Part shown: positions 58,090 through 64,000 of the stretch, piece by piece
How the letters are laid out: every line of letters starts with the position of its first letter
How positions within the stretch are numbered: position 1 is the stretch's first letter
NCBI GenBank assembly: GCA_019722365.1
Contig: JADFUC010002382.1
Location: forward strand, 558,001-622,000
DNA length: 64,000 nt
Source: Lithospermum erythrorhizon
Taxonomy: Eukaryota > Streptophyta > Magnoliopsida > Boraginales > Boraginaceae
Direction of reading: 5' to 3'
Notes under the pieces: model-generated
Databases searched by the model: none
What the model saw: only the letters and a program-made list of their open reading frames with translations
What the model was told of the DNA's origin: nothing
Translations under genes and position numbers: made by a program

Positions 58090-58950
58090 GATAACAAAGA
58101 AGCAAAAAAAAAACAAGAATACCTCGGGCACTGTTAACCCGGGCTCAGCCTACGACACCTACGCCCTGAGGGTATAAACCCGTAAAGATTGCACTATGAC
58201 GAGGTATACAACGGCGGGGTCTTAATAGACAAGATTCCAACTTCTACCAAGAAAAAACTCTATCAACTACCAAACCAGCCCCCCGATTCTACAATCTTTT
58301 ATTACACACAACGCTCAACAAACATATTAAGGATAAGATATGTCAGGCTGCACTGCCCTTGTCGATGTGTCGTTAATTGCAAGGCATAACCGCCTGAGTC
58401 GAAAGAACAAAGAACTCAAACACACTAAATTCAAAACACTGCGTATATGATGAAGAAAATAACAATGAGAGAATATATTTCTGCTTTTTGCACTGCCTTC
58501 ATCCCATCTTCTTAAATAGCCTGTCTAATCGCACCAAAGTTTCAATCAATCTTCAATCATCTTATGACTCTCCATAACAAATAATAGCTTATTCAAGCAT
58601 GAAAGTTTTCTCCAAAGTCTTTGCTAATTTCGAATATAATATCTTCCAATATAAATAACCAATCTTCAATCATCTTTAAGCACTTTCCATAACAAATAGT
58701 AGCCTTATTCAAGAAGAAAAGCTTTTCTCCAAAGTTCGCCAATTCTCGAACATAATATCTTCCACCATAAATAACATTCTCTTCAGATTGAAAATCCTCA
58801 ATCACATCAATTTGGCCGGACTGAATCACATCAATTAGTTGGACTAAATCCAACGGTAAAATACTCCCATATTCCACTGGCCAGATCCATTTGCGAACAA
58901 CACATGTACACGCGAAAAACACATCCAATAACACACTTACAAACTCCCCC
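58090..58950 (-). repeat. Probable copia 3' LTR with internal tandem duplication
   Basis: Non-coding, located where the 3' LTR should be. It contains a duplication of about 110 bases: TCTTCAATCATCTTA...CCATAACAAATAATAG...CTTATTCAAG (from about 58551) and TCTTCAATCATCTTTA...CCATAACAAATAGTAG (from about 58661). Each copy ends in AATATCTTCCA then ATAAATAAC. A further pair AATCACATCAATT occurs at 58799 and 58825. LTR limits are approximate. Confidence 0.5.
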
Positions 58951-59479
58951 TTTGGGTTTGTTTTTCGCGACAAATTCAAACACAGAAAATATAATCAACC
59001 AAACACGAGATATCAACCAAACACGCAGCGAAGCAAAATAATATCAAAACAATTCAATATCCAAAACAATAGAGTACCAGTTTTCTCCCCCAAATTGTTG
59101 CAAAAACATATCCCACACGACATATCACAAGAGCCATACAAAAACATCAACCTTCACTGTCATCACCGACTTTGCTCTTTGTCTCTCCTACACTGCCACA
59201 TTCTTTCTTGAGCATTCATCGAGCCAGTAAAATATGGATTGACAGATGACTCCCCCATAACACTCTTCCTCTTTACAATTTTCGAGCCCGATATCGCCGG
59301 AGTACCTTCCGCCACTTCTTGGGAATATTTCCACCTCGCGCGGCAGCCTACGATAGAGAAAATAGGTTCAGTGGTAACCTTTTTTTTTTTAAGGAAGGAA
59401 GGCTTTATGGCTTAAGAAAGGAATAAAAAATTGAATAAATGTTTCCATCTAAAAATCGCGACACATACCACAAATTCAC

Positions 59480-61010
59480 TATAACACTTTGTATCATCCT
59501 CGTGAAGTCAGTTACAACCCATCGGTATTTGCTATTTCTCCACGAGACATGCACTCAGCTGAGATCTGTTTCAAACCGATTTCAGATCCTCAGAGCCTTT
59601 GTAAATATATCCGCTAATCCAGCTCACATGTTCCAAAGCTACAACTTTCTCCTCCACCAATTCTCTAATGAAATGATGCTTCGAGGTCAACGTGTTTGGT
59701 CCTATGTCAACGTGACTTGATATATTTATATCACCAAAGTTGTCGCAAGAAAGTCATAACACCTTGCCCGACACCATATTCCTCCCAAAGATTCTGCTTC
59801 ATCCACAAAGAGTTTAGTACAATTGCTTCCAAAGCAGCTTATGTATTCACTTTCATGTAGATACTCCATCGAAGTTTTGCTTACTAAAACTACGAACAAG
59901 ATTATTTCCCGTAAGAAAACATCCACCAAAGTGTTGCCAGATCAAATGTGTACAAAATACCATAGTCTCAAGTGTACCATGCAATATATTTGATTATTCC
60001 TCACATGATTTAAGTGACTCTCCCGGGGATTAGCTCGAATTCAGACATACACCAACCCAGCAGAGATATCCGGGTCTACTAGCCGTTAAATGGTATGCCG
60101 CCAATCAGCTTCAGACGTGCTCACATCAACCCGGAACACCATCTTGATCTTTCCTACTTTCACATGCGGCTGCAAGAGTGTCCTTTGCTTTTAGCATTTT
60201 CCAAACCAAATTTCTTCACAAAGCATCTTTGGCATACTTTCGACCGGGATGTAAATATGCCATCTTCATCTGGCCTTACCCATAGCCCAAAGTAAGTAAT
60301 TTAACTCTCCCACCATACTCATTTCAAATTAACTTTTCATCCGTTGAACAAAATGTCAGACCATTCGTCCGACAAATTCCTCCAAACACAATATCATCCA
60401 TGTACCCCGAGCTATCATAATTTGTGCTTTCTCCCTTTAAGAACAACGTGTTGTCGACTCGACTGCACTCCATTTTCCATAAAAAATTTAGTAAGTCTCT
60501 CATACCAAGCCCGGCGCGGCTGCTTGGGTTCGTGATAAGTTCTTTGGGCTTTATACATGCCCTGCCCTTAGGTTATCTAATACAAACTTCTTCTTCAACG
60601 ATCCCATTCAAGAACACACTTTTCAATTAATCCATTCGAAATAACTTGATCTTCATTAAGCAAGCCAACCCAATAGCAATCCAGATGGCTTCTAATCTTG
60701 CCACGTGTGCAAAGGTTTCTTCAAAATCTATGCCTCCATTTGTGAGTAACCCCAGCTACCAACCGTGCTTTTGTCATGCTGTAACATTCCCCTTGCTCAT
60801 CGGGCGAGTTTTTGTAACCAGCTTTGTTCCAACAACATTATGCGCTTCTCCGGGTTCGGGAACTACTCCCAAACATCATTCTCTGGAATTGAAGAAGTTC
60901 CTCTTACAGCATTTATCCAAAATTCATCTGGTAGCTTCCGAGACATTAGCGTGTTCAATCATCAAAGAGATAAAACATGCTTCAACTAACAATCCACTGA
61001 TCTTCCGATA
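59480..61010 (-). pseudogene. Copia RT-RNase H relic
   Basis: Minus strand, right to left: NDVWE then PRPEK-like PNPEKR (about 60880-60845), VTHKWRHRF-type and YSQMEA (family: YTQMEGIDFEETFAPVA) at 60745-60725, and EAIWIAIGLACL near 60690-60660. The catalytic loop YMDDIVFGG lies at about 60404-60378, with both Asp intact. FEMSMVGELNY follows at 60330-60298 and FGLENAKSK-like sequence at 60205-60180. The RNase H part reads TAEAEYIAA-like pieces then CTKLFVDEAESLGG (59825-59785) and ADIFTKALR (about 59615-59590). Stops and indels occur throughout. Confidence 0.75.
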
Positions 61011-61439
61011 ATCTACTCTCTCTTTCTTCAGATATTCCTCCATCCAGCTTGCCCAATTATGTTATCAATGTGATGCTTCTTTGAACGCGGGCCACTGGTT
61101 CAAGCAACTCCGCACAACAACAAGGCTTCGCAGTTCGTCCTCGTGGTACCACCAGCTTCAAGCAACCTATTATCAACAAATGAGCTTTCAAGTTCAAATT
61201 ACAATAGGGTATCACTTGTTTCAGCAACCTCGTTATCATCAAATGCCTCGCAGTTCACCGGCGTGGTACCACCTGTCGTAACATCTTCCTCATCCATGTT
61301 CCCTTTTTCTATATTGCTTTCTCAGTCAAACACCCAACATTTACGATTCCATAATGAAGTTATTTCTTATTTAAAGACTTCTGCCTGGCTGTTTCTGAGA
61401 CTTTAAAAATGCTCTTCTATCGCCTTACATCAAACTTGC

Positions 61440-62480
61440 GTTTCGTTCACGGTCCGCCAAAATGTAACAAAGACTGCCAAAATGGAAATATTGGGCTTTC
61501 TCCCTCCATATTTCATAATTTGTGCAGCTTTGTTCTGGCCCGAAGTGGTACGGTCATAATATGACACGATGCTGATAGCCTCGGCCCAACTTGATAGGAA
61601 GCTTTTTTGGTACGAATCATAACACATGCCATTTCTGAACGGCACGGTTCTTCTTCGACAATCCCATTTTGTCAGGCGTAGAATGGGTGATTAATACTCA
61701 TGATTTAATCCTTTCGCTCGAACAAAAATCATGCAAAATCTAGAATTTTCTAAATTCTTGCCACGATCACTTCTAATCCTACGATAGGTCAGCTCTTTTC
61801 CCCTCCTCGAAGCTCAGTGGCCAAACTGAACCATCGAAGGTATCTCGATTTCTCCCTTAATTCCACCCAAGCGTAGCGAGAAAGCCACACATACGCAAAC
61901 ATACCTCTTGCCACCATAACTTTCCACTGCATTTGGACCCATAAAGATCCATACGCATCGCCTCCAACACACGAGTCAGTTACTCACCGTTGCAACCGAC
62001 AAGGCGTGGCACCTTGTGCTTACCTCACCTGACATTCTCCACATGTTTCTTCCCCGTACCTCGACTGCGTAATTCACTATCAACCCTCCATTTTAATCAA
62101 CTTTTGCATGTTTCGAGAATTGTACTTTTACCTGCTTTTTTAAAAGCTGGCAAATAGCCTCACGAATCTTGTGTTTATGAATGGTGGCTTCCAATGGCAA
62201 CAATTATCGCCCTAACGAACCCCCCATCATCACTACTTGGTTGTTTTTTCTCACACTGCATTTGTCTTTGTCAAACGCCACTGTCATTCCGTTGTCACAT
62301 AACTGACTGATGCTAATCAAGTTAGCCGTTAATCCTTCCACCAACAAAATATCTTTCAACTTAGGTAGCCTCCTATACCAATTGTCTCTGCCAATGATTT
62401 TCCTTTAAAGTTACATGTCTCCTCCTCACGAACTTCCGCATTGTTGGGACAATCCCGACTACCCGCTACGTGTTTAGAAC
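61440..62480 (-). pseudogene. Copia protease/integrase relic
   Basis: Minus strand: WCPDGGCSKHVAGSRDC at about 62503-62450 is the protease/pre-integrase remnant (family: W..DSGCS.HM.G), and then FKGKSLAETIGIG. The next frame has a worn LKDILLVEGLTANLISISQLCDNGMTVAF at 62365-62270. A worn integrase core with YAWV, REKS and TIGLEVIVARI follows at 61880-61765, then NGIVEEEPCRSEMACVMI (about 61665-61612; family: QNGVVERKNRTL.E.AR.ML) and LWAEAMNTACYI-like pieces near 61590-61550. Frames are interrupted many times. Confidence 0.75.
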
Positions 62481-62949
62481 ACCCGCCATCTGGGCACCAT
62501 CCCGATCGAAATGTTGCTTTCAAGTGAGGTATAAGCAACTCGATCGACAACCGGCTCTTCTTAACCCATCGAAGTAGAATCGAATACCGCTCTTCCTTCC
62601 ATACAAATATAGCGAATAAGCGCACACTTACTCTTTCCACAAGAATAACATCTCCGCACACCTCTATTCTCGAGTTCTCAGATATCGATCCATGTATCGC
62701 TGTCACTGTGCAAAGAACAGTTGCATGGTATGATCTCCCGCAACCAATCCTGCAGTTATCACCATGGGTTTTCCTCTTTTGTAATTTCATCCAAGATATT
62801 GGGCTGAATTCACTCTCATTTGATACCCTTCTCGAATCCTTTGGCTTTGCTTTCCCATTCCATAACCTCATTTCTCAATATTTCAACACGTTTCTTTAGT
62901 TCATCATTTTCCTTAGTTAGCCTTTCTTTCTCCGCTTCATTCACCATGC

Positions 62950-64000
62950 AACACAAGAGGTTAATCCTCACCATTCACGAAAAGTTGCTGGTAATTTTCA
63001 ATAAGCTCTTCTTGAGTGAGATCTTCATCATCACTATCATCCGAGTTAATGTTATCAAATTGGATTGTCGTGCTGGATCACATCGTAAATCTTTCCCATA
63101 AATGCTACAAAGTTTGTTTTCGCCGGCTTTTTCATCCGTATCCCGCAGACGGCCAATGTAGCGACAGCTCCTCGACGCTTTACGTGAATTAGATTCAACT
63201 TGTATGTGGCTTATATCCTTCACATTCATGACACCGTATTCCTTTGGCTTGATGTCCGGAATCATAATTTCTTCCATTTTTGTTCTGAGTTTTTTCCATC
63301 TGCTGCTCTCGGCTACCAACAAATGTTAATCTACATTACCCCATATGAATTTCTTGTTGAAGGCGATGGTTTTATGAAACTTCGCTAACATGTTCATAGT
63401 TTCGACCAAGTTCTCTTCTATTTGCTTCCCTCAGATATTTTGTCAGCTAATCCCTTCTTTTTCTTCCGAGTCTTTCTTTCATCAAAGGTCATCTCTCGAT
63501 GGTTAAGTTTCCAACCAATTCATCACTTTTATCGTGGTAAGACTGCTGGCGGTGACTTTAGCAAATCTCTGTAGCGGTTCAAGGATCTTCCTCACAAGCT
63601 TTTCGTTGCTCATTGCTTCTCCTAGTGCAAATGATTCATTTGCAATATCTTTAATCTTCGAATTGTAGGATGAAATATTTTCATCTTCCTCCATCTCGGC
63701 AGCCTCCTCACTGTAGGTTGTTGAGCCTCGACATCTTGCACTTTTTGTGTACCTCATAGGCGGCTTGCAAAACTTCCCACGCATCTTAGCCTCGGGGCAT
63801 GAGCTTACTATTTAAAACATTTGATCCACCGCACAAAAAAATAGCAGCATTTAAAGCCTCATTATCAAAGAGATAGTTCTTCTTCAACAATACTCCAATC
63901 AGCCTCCTTTTTAACAGTTGTAACACCATTGTTAGTAACAGTTGGAGCAGTCCATCCTGTCAAAACAGATTTCCACGCCTAGTATCTATTATTATCTTAG
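62950..64000 (-). pseudogene. Copia gag relic (UBN2 type) with zinc knuckle
   Basis: From the right edge: WTAPTVTNNGVTTVKKEADW (about 63958-63900), with a GW.PP-like gag start, then NEALNAAIF. MRGKFCKPP...MEEDENISSYNSKIKDIANE then SFALGEAMSNEKLVRKILEP (63784-63580) is the gag core (M.E.E.I..F...L.DI.NE...LGE.....KLVRKILRSLP). A worn CCHC knuckle reading GVMNVKDISHIQVES lies at about 63232-63188 (family: CYECGGFGHI...C, with the cysteines lost). The gag start is still inside or just past the window edge. Confidence 0.8.

Larger units (their letters stand above)
58090..64000 (-). mobile_element. Ty1-copia element (SIRE/Maximus-like), minus strand, running off the right edge
   Basis: The order on the minus strand from the right edge is gag, zinc knuckle, protease remnant, integrase, RT and RNase H, followed at the left by a probable 3' LTR. 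The 5' LTR would lie beyond 64000. All coding parts carry frameshifts and stops. The left end abuts a Harbinger transposase that appears cut at the same place, which suggests insertion into that element. The motif set EFEMSMVGELNY(F)L and IRELVEEKV-like ends is typical of the SIRE/Maximus lineage. Confidence 0.75.

Noticed and set aside
1..64000. Organelle-derived insertions, rRNA arrays, tRNA genes and known miRNA hairpins
   Set aside because: I looked for plastid- or mitochondria-like gene blocks, tRNA cloverleafs and long hairpins and saw none that I could defend. The only RNA-gene-like signals are the SINE promoter at the left edge and the 5S-like block.

Overview
This is plant nuclear DNA, most likely from a eudicot. 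The evidence is an intron-containing Aux/IAA gene with an asterid-like coding sequence, a second small gene from a plant-only family, and layer upon layer of decayed plant transposable elements (Ty1-copia, Ty3-gypsy, L1-type LINE, hAT, PIF/Harbinger, Stowaway-type MITEs, a SINE). I recognise only two intact protein-coding genes in 64 kb: a two-exon membrane protein on the minus strand at 506-1177, and an IAA8/IAA9-type auxin response repressor on the plus strand at 51086-53395, with five coding exons and 376 codons. Most other open reading frames are chance frames or broken pieces of transposons.

Layout. 0-2 kb: SINE, the small membrane-protein gene with its TATA box, and a 5S-rRNA-like block resembling a Cassandra-type TRIM. 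4-10.5 kb: a hAT element whose transposase (BED finger to dimerisation domain, minus strand) is readable but full of stops. A SIRE-like LTR and an AT-rich repeat with telomere-like heptamers lie inside it. 10.7-19.7 kb: two TA-flanked MITEs, a copia pol relic interrupted by an (AT)n array, a fragment of acetolactate synthase lying beside a copia LTR and its primer binding site, and CGGTT-rich sequence. 19.9-20.8 kb: copia reverse transcriptase relic. 22.2-25.6 kb: an L1-type LINE whose 5' part is inverted (twin-priming structure), with a target-site duplication. 25.9-27.3 kb: a second, GGCCC-rich hAT-like element.

27.8-36.0 kb: a decayed Ty3-gypsy element on the minus strand with ~520-bp LTRs and a gag relic. 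It carries a solo copia LTR and a long LTR-like insert that contains a minisatellite. 37.6-39.7 kb: a second, older LINE. 39.9-40.4 kb: an unexplained basic/acidic open frame. 40.7-42.6 kb: a diverged local duplication. 42.7-45.9 kb: an internally deleted copia element with both LTRs and an exact 5-bp target duplication. 46-50 kb: mostly AT-rich intergenic DNA. 51-53.4 kb: the Aux/IAA gene. 55-58 kb: MITE-like sequence and a Harbinger transposase relic. 58.1 kb to the right edge: a large SIRE/Maximus-type copia element on the minus strand, with gag, integrase, RT and RNase H all recognisable but frameshifted. Its 5' LTR lies beyond the window.

The two real genes are not obviously related in function and sit about 50 kb apart, separated by nested repeats. 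I found no CRISPR, operon, phage or bacterial feature and nothing that amounts to a new multi-gene system. The most interesting points are the acetolactate synthase fragment next to a copia LTR, the twin-primed LINE, the 5S-like TRIM block, and a short upstream ORF overlapping the Aux/IAA start codon. All calls were made by eye. Transposon borders are approximate except where a duplication or terminal repeat is stated.
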